From positions 1,954,501 to 2,018,500 of the forward strand of contig NZ_CP056030.1 in the NCBI RefSeq assembly GCF_013374995.1: a DNA stretch of 64,000 nt, read 5' to 3'. The first letter of the stretch is position 1; each line of letters starts with the position of its first letter. The position numbers were made by a program, and so were the translations under genes. Below are positions 31,245 through 40,470 of the stretch, piece by piece. Below the pieces are notes generated by a model. It searched no databases. It worked only from the letters and a program-made list of their open reading frames with translations, and was not told the origin of the DNA. The DNA comes from Pseudomonas eucalypticola (lineage in GTDB: Bacteria > Pseudomonadota > Gammaproteobacteria > Pseudomonadales > Pseudomonadaceae).

Positions 31245-33365
31245 ATGCAATTTCTTTCCGAACACTTCGGCTGCGAGGGTTGGCGCGGCGAAATGTCCGC
31301 GCGCATACGCGCCTTCGACTGGTCGGTGACCGAGCTCGGCCCCTTGCAGCACTGGCCGACCAGCTTGCGCATGGCGGTGCAGTTCCTGCTGGCGTCGCCG
31401 GTCCCGCTGGTGATGCTGTGGGGCCGCCACGGCTACATGATCTACAACGATGCCTATTCCGTGTTCGCCGGTGGCCGTCATCCCTACCTGCTGGGTTCCC
31501 CCGTGGAACTGGGCTGGCCCGAGGTGGCTGACTTCAACCGCAACGTCGTCGATACCTGCCTGGCCGGCGGCACGCTGTCCTATCGCAACAAGGAACTGGT
31601 ACTGCTGCGCAGCGGTGTGCCCGAAGACGTGTGGATGGACCTGTACTACAGCCCCGTGCCGGGGGACGACGGCAGCCCCGCCGGGGTCATGGCCATCGTC
31701 GTGGAAACCAGCGCCCACGTGCTGTCGGAACGGGCGCGCGAGCAGGCCGAAGCGGCGTTTCGCACCACCAACGAGCGCTTGCAGATGGCGCTCAACACCG
31801 GTGCGGTCCTGGGTTCTTTCGTCTGGGATGTGCAACTGGACTTCCTCTCGGGCGATGAGCGTTTCGCGCGTACTTTCGCCTACCCTGCGCCCTATGACCT
31901 GAATCGGCTGCCCTCAGGCATTGCAATGCAGCGGGTGCACGAGGACGACCGCGGGCGCGTTCGTGCGTTGATCGACGAGGCCGTGCGCGACGGTGGGCCG
32001 TACACCGCCGAGTACCGCGTTCGCCACGGCCAGGGCGAGCAGTACCGCTGGGTGCTCGCCAGCGGCCGTTGCGACTATGACGACCAGGGCCGGCCCTTGC
32101 GTTTTCCTGGCGTGCTGATCGACATCCATGAACGCAAGGTCGCCGAAAGCGCGCTGGTGCAGTTGACGCGCGACCTGGAGCAGCGTGTCGAGCAGGAAGT
32201 GCGCGCCCGTTCCGAGGCTGAAGAGCGCCTGCGCCAATCACAGAAACTGGAAGCCATTGGCGGCCTCACGGGCGGCGTGGCGCACGACTTCAACAATGTC
32301 CTGCAGGTCATCGCTGGCAACCTGCACCTGCTGGCGCGCCAGCAGCGCGACAACCCCGGGGTGCAGCAGCGGGTGGCGGCGGCCATCACGGCGGTGGAGC
32401 GGGGCGCCAAGCTGTCCTCGCAGTTGCTGGCCTTTGCCCGGCGCCAGCAACTGTCACCGGCGGTGTACAACCTGCGGCGCCTGTCCGACGGGCTGGGCGA
32501 ACTGCTGGCGCGGGCGCTCGGGGAGACCGTGCGGGTGAGCATGCAGGTCCCCGACCAGCCGTGGTGTATCCATGTTGACCGCAACCAGCTGGAAAACGCG
32601 GTGCTCAACCTGGTAATCAATGCGCGCGATGCCATGAATGGCGAGGGGGTGATCGCCATCAGTGCCGACAACCTGGTGCTGGGGGCCGAGTTCTGCGCCG
32701 GCAAGGAAATTCAGCCCGGCGACTACGTGCGCCTGTCCGTGCGCGACCATGGCGTGGGCATGGCGCCGGCCACCCTGGCGAAGGCCTTCGAACCGTTTTT
32801 CACCACCAAGCCCGACGGGCACGGCACCGGGCTGGGGCTGAGCATGGTATTTGGCTTCGTCAAGCAAAGTGCCGGGTATGTCGACATCCTCAGCACCGAG
32901 GGGCAGGGCACCACGGTGCAGATGTACTTTCCGCGCAGCGAGGCGGCTGAAGCCCAGGAAGAACAGGCTCCTCCACCGCGCCTGTTGCAGGGCGAGGAAA
33001 CCATTCTGGTGGTGGAGGATGACGACCAGGTCCGCATCACCGCCGCCGAACTGCTTGAGCAGTCCGGCTACCGGGTGGTCACCGCCGAGAACGGCGACGT
33101 TGCCATGCGCTTCCTGCTCGATGGCCTGCGGGTGGACCTGATCTTCACCGACGTGGTCATGCCTGGGCAGGTCAAGAGCGCCGACTTGGCGGCCTGGGCC
33201 CAGGCGCGTACGCCACCGTTGCCGGTACTGTTCGCCTCGGGCCACACCCGGGATATCATCTCGCGCAACAATCAGCTGGCACCCCACCAGCACCTGCTGC
33301 GCAAACCCTACAGCCCCGACGCCTTGACGGCCATGGTGCGCCAGGTGCTGCAAGCGAGCACGTGA
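31245..33365 (+). CDS. hybrid sensor histidine kinase (PAS-HisKA-HATPase-REC)
   Basis: This 706-residue soluble kinase lacks membrane segments. The first about 190 residues begin with the typical FDWSVTELGPLQHWP and form a PAS/GAF-like sensor; a second PAS is near 195-310 (WDVQLDFLSGDERF). A coiled coil leads to the phosphoacceptor His347 in GGVAHDFNN. The ATPase domain has the N box NLVINARDAM, the G1 box VRDHGVGM and the G2 box GHGTGLGLSM. A receiver domain follows, with the acidic pair VVEDDDQ and Asp636 in FTDVVMP. No partner regulator is adjacent. It could signal through phosphotransfer; the stimulus is unknown. It abuts the convergent ada-like gene with no gap. Confidence 0.85.
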   Translation: MQFLSEHFGCEGWRGEMSARIRAFDWSVTELGPLQHWPTSLRMAVQFLLASPVPLVMLWGRHGYMIYNDAYSVFAGGRHPYLLGSPVELGWPEVADFNRNVVDTCLAGGTLSYRNKELVLLRSGVPEDVWMDLYYSPVPGDDGSPAGVMAIVVETSAHVLSERAREQAEAAFRTTNERLQMALNTGAVLGSFVWDVQLDFLSGDERFARTFAYPAPYDLNRLPSGIAMQRVHEDDRGRVRALIDEAVRDGGPYTAEYRVRHGQGEQYRWVLASGRCDYDDQGRPLRFPGVLIDIHERKVAESALVQLTRDLEQRVEQEVRARSEAEERLRQSQKLEAIGGLTGGVAHDFNNVLQVIAGNLHLLARQQRDNPGVQQRVAAAITAVERGAKLSSQLLAFARRQQLSPAVYNLRRLSDGLGELLARALGETVRVSMQVPDQPWCIHVDRNQLENAVLNLVINARDAMNGEGVIAISADNLVLGAEFCAGKEIQPGDYVRLSVRDHGVGMAPATLAKAFEPFFTTKPDGHGTGLGLSMVFGFVKQSAGYVDILSTEGQGTTVQMYFPRSEAAEAQEEQAPPPRLLQGEETILVVEDDDQVRITAAELLEQSGYRVVTAENGDVAMRFLLDGLRVDLIFTDVVMPGQVKSADLAAWAQARTPPLPVLFASGHTRDIISRNNQLAPHQHLLRKPYSPDALTAMVRQVLQAST

Positions 33366-34406
33366 TCAGCGTTCGCGCTCCAGCAGCCGGCGTTTGCGCT
33401 CCACCCCCCATCGGTAGCCTGACAGGCCACCGTCGCTGCGCACCACCCGGTGGCAGGGGATGGCCACGGCGAGGCGGTTGGCGCCGCAGGCCTGGGCCAC
33501 CGCGCGGGTGGCGGTCGGCGCGCCAATGCGCCGCGCGACTTCAGCGTAGCTGGCCGTAGCCCCCACCTCGATGCTGCGCAGCGCTTGCCACACCCGCTCC
33601 TGGAAGGCCGTGCCGCGTACATCCAGTGGCAGGTCCAGGCCTATGCCCGGGGCCTCGACGAAGCCCACCACTTGCGCCACCCACTGCTCGAACGCCGCAT
33701 CGGCGCCAATCAGTTCGGCGTTGGGAAAACTGTCCTGCAGTTCGCGCAAGAGCTGCTCCGGGTCGTCCCCCAACAGAATCGCGCAAATGCCACGCGTGCT
33801 GCCGGCCACCAGAATGTCCCCCAGCGAACACTCGCCCAGGGCAAAACGGATGGAAGCCCGCGCCCCGCCATTGCGAAATTGCAACGGTTTCATGCCCAGG
33901 CGCTGGTTGCTCGACTCGTAGAACCGGCTATTGGAGTTGAACCCCGCTTCATAGAGCGCGTCGGTGACCGAGCCGCCGGGCTTGAGTTGCTCGCGCACCC
34001 GCTGGGCACGCCGGGCATCGCCATAGGCCTTGGGGGTCAGGCCGGTGATGCGCTTGAACAGCCGATGGAAATGGTAGGGGCTCAAGCCCACCTCGGCCGC
34101 CAGGTGGGACAAGGGCAACGGGCTGGCAGCGGCGTCGAGCAGTTGGCAGGCGCGCGTCACCAGCGCAGCCTGGCTGGCCTGGGCACGCCCGGCCAAGGCA
34201 TGGCGGCTGGGACGATAGCCAGCGGCTTCTGCCTGCTCGGGGGTGTCGAAGAACTCCACGTTTTCCCGCCGAGGCGGCCGGGCCGGGCTACCAGGCGGGC
34301 AGTACAGGCCGGTAGTGCGCACCGCGTAGACAAACGCGTTGGCGGCGCTGGCGTCGCGGGCCAGCACCGCCTGCCAGCGGGGGTCGGTTTCGTGTACGGG
34401 GCTCAT
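33366..34406 (-). CDS. ada: Ada-like alkylated-DNA repair/regulatory protein with degenerate N-domain
   Basis: This 346-residue protein has Ada's order: N-terminal Ada domain, AraC-type helix-turn-helix (LSPYHFHRLFKRITGLTPKAY near 108-128) and C-terminal O6-methylguanine methyltransferase with acceptor Cys318 in AIPCHRVV. In E. coli Ada four Cys (38, 42, 69, 72) bind zinc and Cys38 takes methyl from phosphotriesters. Here only Cys36 (GLYCPP) remains; the others are Ser40, Ser67 and Ala70. Base repair at O6-guanine should work, but methyl-triggered gene activation probably not. The ribosome binding site before ATG 34406 is poor. Confidence 0.82.
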   Translation of the reverse strand: MSPVHETDPRWQAVLARDASAANAFVYAVRTTGLYCPPGSPARPPRRENVEFFDTPEQAEAAGYRPSRHALAGRAQASQAALVTRACQLLDAAASPLPLSHLAAEVGLSPYHFHRLFKRITGLTPKAYGDARRAQRVREQLKPGGSVTDALYEAGFNSNSRFYESSNQRLGMKPLQFRNGGARASIRFALGECSLGDILVAGSTRGICAILLGDDPEQLLRELQDSFPNAELIGADAAFEQWVAQVVGFVEAPGIGLDLPLDVRGTAFQERVWQALRSIEVGATASYAEVARRIGAPTATRAVAQACGANRLAVAIPCHRVVRSDGGLSGYRWGVERKRRLLERER

Positions 34407-34511
34407 GGGAGAACGCCTTGCTGTTGAACAGGTTTGCAGCTTACCCCCACGGGGCGTTGCAAACACTCCGAGTCTTGCGCGGCAATTCCCCCAGCCCTGA
34501 CACCACTTTGT

Positions 34512-35018
34512 TCAGAGAAAATCCTTTACCGTGGCGCAAAACTGTACGACTTCACCATCACCAGGGCCGGCCACCAGGTGCAGTCGGTGGGTATTCTGCC
34601 CGGTCAGGATGCTGGCAGGGGTGGTGAAGGGTTGGCGCAACGAGACCCTGTAGCCGTCGCTGTCGCGCCATTGGAAAAACAACTGGCCAGTCTTTGGCGA
34701 ATAACTCAGTACCTCCATTTTCCACGGCTCGGTGACGGCTGCCTTGCGGTAAAACCCCAGGTAGCCGTTGCTGCTGAGCCCCAGTTTGGCCCCTGTGTAC
34801 TCGCCGGCCGCCTGCCCGCCTTCGATATCGAACAGAATGCGGTCTTCGGTATGAGCGCGGTAGTTGAACCGCAGCGACACTGAGCCGCGGGAGGTACCCG
34901 TCCGGATAAGCCATCCGTTGTCGAAGGGCGCGTCGTCGGTGACGCCAATGAAGCCATAATGTCCAGGAGTGAAGATGAAAACCTGGGTGTCAAACGATTT
35001 CCCGATCAATGCGTTCAT
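34512..35018 (-). CDS. hypothetical protein
   Basis: This 168-residue beta-rich protein has no signal peptide and no recognised family. It opens with MNALIGKSFDTQVFIFTPGHYGF and continues with alternating strands (VSLRFNYRAHTEDRILFDI, YLGFYRKAAVTEPWKMEVL, QLFFQWRDSDGYRVSL), a pattern compatible with a lectin- or lipocalin-like beta barrel. AAGGAA lies before the ATG. GC content is somewhat lower than in the neighbours, which may point to accessory origin. It lies between ada and a cupin regulator without shared operon signs. Confidence 0.55.
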   Translation of the reverse strand: MNALIGKSFDTQVFIFTPGHYGFIGVTDDAPFDNGWLIRTGTSRGSVSLRFNYRAHTEDRILFDIEGGQAAGEYTGAKLGLSSNGYLGFYRKAAVTEPWKMEVLSYSPKTGQLFFQWRDSDGYRVSLRQPFTTPASILTGQNTHRLHLVAGPGDGEVVQFCATVKDFL

Positions 35019-35132
35019 GGCAATTCCTTTTGCCTTGTGGCAAGTCTGAAGATGATGTGAGGGGGAGTCCCCGGCATCATCTGAACATGCCGCGCGATCG
35101 CCGCTGCATTAACTATTCATGGCGGGCTCGCC

Positions 35133-35681
35133 TCAGAAGTTCGCCGGCGTGTTGGCACTGATCACTTCGGCTTCGTCCTGGCCAATGTTGCGGAAGCGGT
35201 GCGGCAGGGTGGTGGGGATGTAGTACCCGTCCCCCGCGTTGAGAATGCTGGTCTGTCCATCGATGGTCAGCTCGATGGTACCGCGAGTCACCACGCCGCA
35301 TTCCTCGCCTTCATTGTGCACGATCAACTCGTCGCCCGAATGCGCGCCGGGCGCGTACAGCTCACGCAACATGCGCATGTCGCGCCCGGGCAGGGTAGCG
35401 CCTACCAGCAGCAGGCGCAGGCCTTCGCGGCCCAGGTCCGGCTGTTCGTCGGAGCGGAACACGAAACGCTCCTGCTTGGGCGGCTCGTCGAAGGTGAAAA
35501 AGTCGGCCAGGCTCATGGGGATGCTTTGCAGCAGCTTCTTCAGCGAGCTGACCGACGGGCTGACGCGGTTCTGCTCGATATTGGAAATGGTCGAGTTGGT
35601 CACGCCGCTGCGGCGTGCCAGTTCCCGTTGGGACAGTTGAAACCGTTCGCGCACCAACTTCAGTCGTGTTCCGGTATCCAT
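35133..35681 (-). CDS. XRE-family regulator with C-terminal cupin (PuuR type)
   Basis: This 182-residue regulator has a helix-turn-helix at residues 6-60 (LSQRELARRSGVTNSTISNI) and a cupin domain at 105-180 with metal- or ligand-binding HSGDELIVHNEGEECGVV and LPHRFRN. The layout matches PuuR, which represses putrescine use. No polyamine genes are adjacent, so the target is unknown; the divergent side carries no gene before the FKBP gene, which lies on the same strand 95 bases upstream. Confidence 0.82.
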   Translation of the reverse strand: MDTGTRLKLVRERFQLSQRELARRSGVTNSTISNIEQNRVSPSVSSLKKLLQSIPMSLADFFTFDEPPKQERFVFRSDEQPDLGREGLRLLLVGATLPGRDMRMLRELYAPGAHSGDELIVHNEGEECGVVTRGTIELTIDGQTSILNAGDGYYIPTTLPHRFRNIGQDEAEVISANTPANF

Positions 35682-35776
35682 AGGTGCCTTATTGTTCAGA
35701 GGGTTTCATGTCGAAAATAACCTGACCTTTATAACCGTCGCGGCGTGCAGGTCAAGCCGTTTTGGCGGTGGTGGCG

Positions 35777-36118
35777 TCAGTCGTCGCGGGTCAGCACTTC
35801 CAGCAGCTCGATCTCGAACAGCAGATTACTGTGGGGCTTGATGTGCGCGCCCATGCTGCGCTCGCCGTAGGCCAGGTGTGCAGGGACGAACAGCTTGCGC
35901 TTGCCGCCGACCTGCATGCCCATCAGGCCCATGTCCCAGCCCTTGATGACCCGGCCCGTGCCGATCACGCACTGAAACGGCTTGCCCCTGGACCAAGAGG
36001 AATCGAACTCGGTGCCGTCCTCAAGTGTGCCGCGGTACTGGGTGGTGATCAGCGCGCCCTTGACCACGGCCTTGCCGGTGCCGGGGTGCAGGTCTTCGAT
36101 CAGAAGCTCGGTGGTCAT
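35777..36118 (-). CDS. FKBP-type peptidyl-prolyl cis-trans isomerase
   Basis: This 113-residue cytoplasmic protein is a single FKBP domain that speeds proline isomerisation during folding. Conserved features are YRGTLEDGTEFDSSWSRGKPF (about 28-48), VIKGWDMGLMGMQVGGKRKL and LAYGERSMG near 83-91, and the final LLFEIELLEV. It is near the minimal size of the family and has no signal peptide. It is a single gene. Confidence 0.9.
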   Translation of the reverse strand: MTTELLIEDLHPGTGKAVVKGALITTQYRGTLEDGTEFDSSWSRGKPFQCVIGTGRVIKGWDMGLMGMQVGGKRKLFVPAHLAYGERSMGAHIKPHSNLLFEIELLEVLTRDD

Positions 36119-36189
36119 GCAGGGGGCCTTGGGTTGTTCGGGGTGAGCAGTTTACGCAATTTTATCCGGACTGGCTCGCGCTGATCCAC

Positions 36190-36255
36190 GGTGTGCGAGA
36201 CCGGGCGAAGCTCGGTCCGACAGGGGTTGCGACGGACTCCATGGGGCCACCCCCT
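36190..36255. repeat. dispersed palindromic repeat, family B (copy 2)
   Basis: GACCGGGCGAAGCTCGGTCC at about 36200 repeats the core of the element at 16112-16171 and of the array at 42428-42501, and is flanked by GTGCGA and GACAGGGG. It lies between the FKBP gene and the promoter of the dehydrogenase operon. Confidence 0.6.
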
Positions 36256-36403
36256 GGCTTGAAGGGGTCGGTTCAGAGGGTTTCCAAAAAAGTCAATGCG
36301 GCAATTGTTCGCTAACCGGTAACAATGATTTGCACAAACATGGATATTTAGTGAACTAACTAGTTGGTTACAATTGCGTACCGTCCACAGCAATGGCAAC
36401 CCT

Positions 36404-36865
36404 ATGAAACTGCACTCTTTTTTCGCCGCCGGCCTGCTGGCCATCGCCTCTTCCAGCGCCTTCGCCGCCACCCACTCGCAACTGGACAACGCCCAGGCCC
36501 TGCAGGTAATCAGCAGCGTCAAGGCCAGCCTGGCTGCGCAGAAGAGCTTCGGTTGCGTGGCGGTGGTCGACGTCTCCGGCACCTTGCTGGCGTTCGAGCG
36601 TCTGGACGGCGCGCCGCTGGGCTGCGTTGACGCGTCCATCGGCAAGGCCCGCACTTCGGCGCTGTACCGCGCCCCCTCGGTCAAGTTCATGGACCGCCTG
36701 CAGAAAGGCGAGACCACGGTGCTGGAAATTCCCCACGCCGTGGCGTTGGGCGGTGGTTACCCGCTGACCCTGAACGGTGAAGTGGTCGGCGCCGTCGGCG
36801 TCAGCACCCCGGTGCAGGCCCTGGACAACCAGGCCAGCGAAACCGCGGCACAAGCCCTGAAATAA
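36404..36865 (+). CDS. GlcG/HbpS-family exported protein
   Basis: This 153-residue precursor starts with a Sec signal (cleaved near SSAFA, residue 21). The mature part is one GlcG/HbpS domain: ALQVISSVKASLAAQ, AVVDVSGTLLAFERLDGAPLG, a central CVDASIGKARTSALYRAPS and the closing GGGYPLTLNGEVVGAVGVS. Some family members bind haem or cobalamin. It precedes the small, flavin and cytochrome subunits of a periplasmic dehydrogenase by 129 bp and often travels with them, so it may help mature or sense that enzyme. Confidence 0.8.
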   Translation: MKLHSFFAAGLLAIASSSAFAATHSQLDNAQALQVISSVKASLAAQKSFGCVAVVDVSGTLLAFERLDGAPLGCVDASIGKARTSALYRAPSVKFMDRLQKGETTVLEIPHAVALGGGYPLTLNGEVVGAVGVSTPVQALDNQASETAAQALK

Positions 36866-36994
36866 CCGCTACCGCGGTCCTGTTCCAACCGGTACCACGA
36901 CAGGCCCTGGCCAGTCGTGGCGCCCCCCTGTGCACAACACTAAAAGCCCTGGAGCCTCGGCTACCGGGGATGAGATCACAACGGACGATCAACC

Positions 36995-37528
36995 ATGATG
37001 AACCTCAGCCGACGCCAATTGGTCTTCGGTGCCTCCAGCCTCGTGGCTGCCGGGGCGCTGGGCAAGACCCTGCTGGTGTCCAATGCCTTCGCCAGCGCCC
37101 CGCTGACCGGCACCCTGACCTTGCCCGCCGACTTCCTCGCGCTGTCCATGCGCCTGACCGGCATCGACAAGCCCGACCTGCAACTGGGCCAGCGTCTGTA
37201 TGACTGGCTGACCCACGCGGATGCACAACTGGCTACCCACCTGAGCGCCCTCAACGCGCTGCTGGATGCCAATCAGGCCGCCACGCCGGAGGCTTTCCAG
37301 GCGCAATTGGCGGCCCAGCCGGCCGAAGTCGTGGCGCTGTACCAGGCCCTGCTGGGTGGTTGGTACCTGGGTGTGGTGGGCAACAAGATGAGCCCCACCT
37401 GCATCGGCTTCGAGACCATCGTCAGCTACCAATTGCTGAGCACGTCCTTTACCCCGCCGAGCTACTGCGCTGGCGAACCGAATTTCTGGATTCAACCTCC
37501 CCAGTCCGAGAGCGTGGCCCATGTCTGA
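36995..37528 (+). CDS. sugar/polyol dehydrogenase small (gamma) subunit, Tat-exported
   Basis: This 177-residue protein has a twin-arginine signal (NLSRRQLVFGASSLVAAGALG) and a mature helical domain as in the small subunits of FAD-dependent sorbitol, gluconate 2- and alcohol dehydrogenases. The flavoprotein folded in the cytoplasm is thought to ride out with this Tat signal. Start ATG 36995 is followed by a second ATG at 36998; either may be used. It overlaps the flavoprotein gene by eight bases (ATGTCTGA), so they are co-translated. Confidence 0.85.
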   Translation: MMNLSRRQLVFGASSLVAAGALGKTLLVSNAFASAPLTGTLTLPADFLALSMRLTGIDKPDLQLGQRLYDWLTHADAQLATHLSALNALLDANQAATPEAFQAQLAAQPAEVVALYQALLGGWYLGVVGNKMSPTCIGFETIVSYQLLSTSFTPPSYCAGEPNFWIQPPQSESVAHV

Positions 37529-39125
37529 TTCCCTCAGTGCAGATGTAGTCGTCATTGGTGCCGGCATCGCCGGTTCCCTGTCGGCGCTGAAAATGGCCAA
37601 GGCCGGCGCTTCGGTACTGATGCTGGAGTCGGGCCCGGAGATCAAGCGTGACGAGGCCGTGGAGCTGTTCCGCAACAGCCCGCTCAAGGGCGACTTCACC
37701 GAACCCTACCCGCCAAAACCCTGGGCGCCACAGCCCAAGTTCCAGCCGGTGGACAATGGTTACCTGATCCAGAAAGGTCCGGACCCGTACCTGGCTTCCT
37801 ACCTGCGCGGCGTCGGTGGCACCACCTGGCACTGGGCGGGGCAGGCGTTCCGTATTCTGCCCAACGACATGAAACTGCAGTCGCTGTATGGCGTGGGCGT
37901 GGACTGGCCGCTGAGCTACGAAGAGCTGGAGCCTTACTACTGCGACGCAGAGTTCCAGATGGGTGTGTCTGGCGACAGCGACCTGGGCTCGCCACGTTCC
38001 CAGCCATACCCGCTGCCAGGCATCCCGCTGCCCTACGGTTTCGAGCGCATGAAGCAGCGCCTCAAGGGCCTGGGCTACGAAGTGGGCATCGGCCCGCAGG
38101 CGCGCAACAGCGTGCCGTTCGACGGCCGCCCGGCCTGCTGCGGTAACAACAACTGCATGCCCGTGTGCCCGATCGACGCCCAGTACCACGGTGGCATCGC
38201 CGCGCGCAAAGCCCTGGACGCCGGCGTGCGCATCGTTGCCAACGCCGTGGTCTACCGCATCGAAGCCGACGACAAGGGCCGCATCGTGGCGGTGCACTAC
38301 CTGGACGCCAACAAGACCAGCCACAAGGTCACCGGCAAGCAGTTCGTGCTCACCGCCAACGCCATCGAAAGCAGCAAGCTGCTGCTGATGTCCACCAGCG
38401 ACCGCCTGCCCAACGGCGTGGCTAACAGCAATGACATGGTGGGCCGCCACCTGATGGACCACCCCGGTTCGTCCGTGGAGTTCCTGGCCGACGAGCCGAT
38501 CTACTTCGGCCGTGGCCCGATGCGCCCCAGCAGCATCAACAACATCCGTGACGGTGCTTTCCGTGCCGACCGTTCGGGCCTGCGTATTGACCTGGCGAAC
38601 ACCAACCCGACGCGCATGCTGACCGAGCGCCTGATCAAGCAGGGTTACTACGGCAAGGCGCTGAACGAGAAGCTCAAGTACCAGGCCGACCACTACGTGC
38701 TGCTCAAGGGCATGATGGAAATCCTGCCCGACCGCGACAACCGCGTCATGCTCAGCAAGACCGAGAAGGACGCCTGGGGCTTGCCGCGCATTGAAGTGCA
38801 CTACAAGTTCCCGGAGTACGTGCACAAGGGCTACGACCACTCCATCGACGTGTACAGGGAAATCGCCAGCGCCATGGGCGGTACTGAAGTGGTGTTCAGC
38901 AAACGCGGCGTGTACGACAACAACCAGCACATCACTGGCACCCTGAGCATGGGCGCGGACCCGGCCACGTCCGTGGTGGACCGTGACCTGCGCAGCCACG
39001 AACACGAAAACCTGTTCATGGCCGGCACCGGCGTGATGCCGACCGCCGCCATCGTCAACTCGACCCTGACCGGCACCGCGCTGGCACTGCGCATGGCAGA
39101 CACCGTGCTCAAGGCATTGGCATGA
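37521..39125 (+). CDS. GMC-type FAD dehydrogenase large subunit (sugar/polyol/gluconate)
   Basis: This 534-residue flavoprotein oxidises a sugar, sugar acid or polyol in the periplasm. The FAD motif VVVIGAGIAGSLSALKMAKAG is at residue 9, GGTTWHWAG near 106, and the GMC C-terminal domain holds the His/Asn catalytic region near HITGTLSMGADP and VNSTLTGTALALRMAD. A cysteine cluster ACCGNNNCMPVCPIDA near 202-217 resembles the 3Fe-4S site of FAD-glucose/sorbitol dehydrogenases. It passes electrons to the cytochrome at 39140. Substrate choice (gluconate, sorbitol, ketogluconate) cannot be decided. Confidence 0.87.
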   Translation: MSDSLSADVVVIGAGIAGSLSALKMAKAGASVLMLESGPEIKRDEAVELFRNSPLKGDFTEPYPPKPWAPQPKFQPVDNGYLIQKGPDPYLASYLRGVGGTTWHWAGQAFRILPNDMKLQSLYGVGVDWPLSYEELEPYYCDAEFQMGVSGDSDLGSPRSQPYPLPGIPLPYGFERMKQRLKGLGYEVGIGPQARNSVPFDGRPACCGNNNCMPVCPIDAQYHGGIAARKALDAGVRIVANAVVYRIEADDKGRIVAVHYLDANKTSHKVTGKQFVLTANAIESSKLLLMSTSDRLPNGVANSNDMVGRHLMDHPGSSVEFLADEPIYFGRGPMRPSSINNIRDGAFRADRSGLRIDLANTNPTRMLTERLIKQGYYGKALNEKLKYQADHYVLLKGMMEILPDRDNRVMLSKTEKDAWGLPRIEVHYKFPEYVHKGYDHSIDVYREIASAMGGTEVVFSKRGVYDNNQHITGTLSMGADPATSVVDRDLRSHEHENLFMAGTGVMPTAAIVNSTLTGTALALRMADTVLKALA

Positions 39126-39139
39126 ACCGGGAGCTCTCC

Positions 39140-40453
39140 ATGAAAAAATTCCTGATGGCGGTTCTCCCGCTCGTGGCCAGCCTGGGTGCCCAGGCGGCCG
39201 AACAGCCGGCCGACTCGGCGCTGATCAGCCGCGGTGAATACCTGGCCCACGCGGCTGACTGTACGGCTTGCCACACCACGGCCAAGGGCAAGGCTTTCGG
39301 TGGCGGCTACCCCGTAGGCACGCCGTTCGGGGTGATCTACGGCACCAACATTTCTTCCGACAAGCAGCACGGCATCGGCGCCTGGACCGACGACCAGTTC
39401 GTCGCCGCGGTACGCGACGGCGTGGGCAAGGACGGCGAACAGCTGTACCCGGCCATGCCTTACGACTCGTTCACCAAGATGTCGCGCGACGACGTGCTGG
39501 CCATCAAGGCCTACCTGATGTCGTTGCCACCGGTGGCCGAGGCATCGCCGAAAACCGACCTGCCGTTCCCGTTCAACCAGCGTTGGGGCATGACGTTCTG
39601 GAAGTTCTTCAACTTCAAGGCCGGCGAGCTCAAGCCCGACCCGAGCCAGACCGCCGAATGGAACCAGGGCCGTTACCTGGTCGAAGCCCTGGCCCACTGT
39701 GGTACCTGCCATACGCCGCGTAACCTGACCATGGGCATGGACACCAAGAAGCCGTTCGCCGGTGGCGACCTGGGCAGCTTCGTGGCCTACAACATCACCC
39801 CGGACAAGGTCGCCGGCATCGGCAACTGGACCCAGGCCGAGCTGGTCACCTACCTCAAGACCGGCCACGTCGACGGCCGGGCCAGCGCGTCGGGCCCGAT
39901 GGCCGAGGCCATCGAGCACAGCCTGCAGTACCTGCCCGACACTGACCTGACGGCCATCGCCACCTACCTGCAGTCGGTGCCGGCCCTGGCCGACGACAAG
40001 CAGCCAGGTTCGCGTTCCAGCTTCGGCAAGCCCAGCGACGGCTACGTCGGCCTGCGCGGCCAGAGCCCGCTGGTGCTGGCCCAGGACCCGGGCCGTGCCC
40101 TGTTCATGGGCAACTGTGCCACCTGCCATGGCGCCAAGGGCCAGGGGGCTGGTAGCGGTTTCGGTGCGTACCCTGCGCTGTTCAACCACACCACCACCGG
40201 TGCGGCGGATGCCAAGAACGTGGTTTCGGTGATCCTGGGGTCGGTGAACCGCAGGATGGAGAAGGGCGACATCCTGATGCCGTCGTTCGCCGAAGACCTG
40301 ACCGACGAACAGGTGGCCCAGGTCACCAACTACGTGTTCACCCAGTTCGGCAACCCCGCCGCGGCCACGGTCGATGCCAAGCAGGTGGCCAAGTTGCGTG
40401 ACGACCTGGGGCAGCGCCGGCCGCCCGTGGTGCTGGAAGGCGATAAGCTGTGA
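39140..40453 (+). CDS. triheme cytochrome c subunit of the dehydrogenase
   Basis: This 437-residue precursor has a Sec signal cleaved after LGAQA (residue 19) and three haem c sites, CTACH, CGTCH and CATCH, each with a distal Met candidate (for example YPAMPYDSF). It takes electrons from the GMC subunit and feeds the quinone pool or an oxidase. The start is ATG 39140, seven bases after GGGAG; ATG 39122, in ATGA with the previous stop, would also give a weaker signal peptide. It ends the operon, followed by a strong terminator. Confidence 0.88.
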   Translation: MKKFLMAVLPLVASLGAQAAEQPADSALISRGEYLAHAADCTACHTTAKGKAFGGGYPVGTPFGVIYGTNISSDKQHGIGAWTDDQFVAAVRDGVGKDGEQLYPAMPYDSFTKMSRDDVLAIKAYLMSLPPVAEASPKTDLPFPFNQRWGMTFWKFFNFKAGELKPDPSQTAEWNQGRYLVEALAHCGTCHTPRNLTMGMDTKKPFAGGDLGSFVAYNITPDKVAGIGNWTQAELVTYLKTGHVDGRASASGPMAEAIEHSLQYLPDTDLTAIATYLQSVPALADDKQPGSRSSFGKPSDGYVGLRGQSPLVLAQDPGRALFMGNCATCHGAKGQGAGSGFGAYPALFNHTTTGAADAKNVVSVILGSVNRRMEKGDILMPSFAEDLTDEQVAQVTNYVFTQFGNPAAATVDAKQVAKLRDDLGQRRPPVVLEGDKL

Positions 40454-40470
40454 GGTGATGTGAGATGTGG

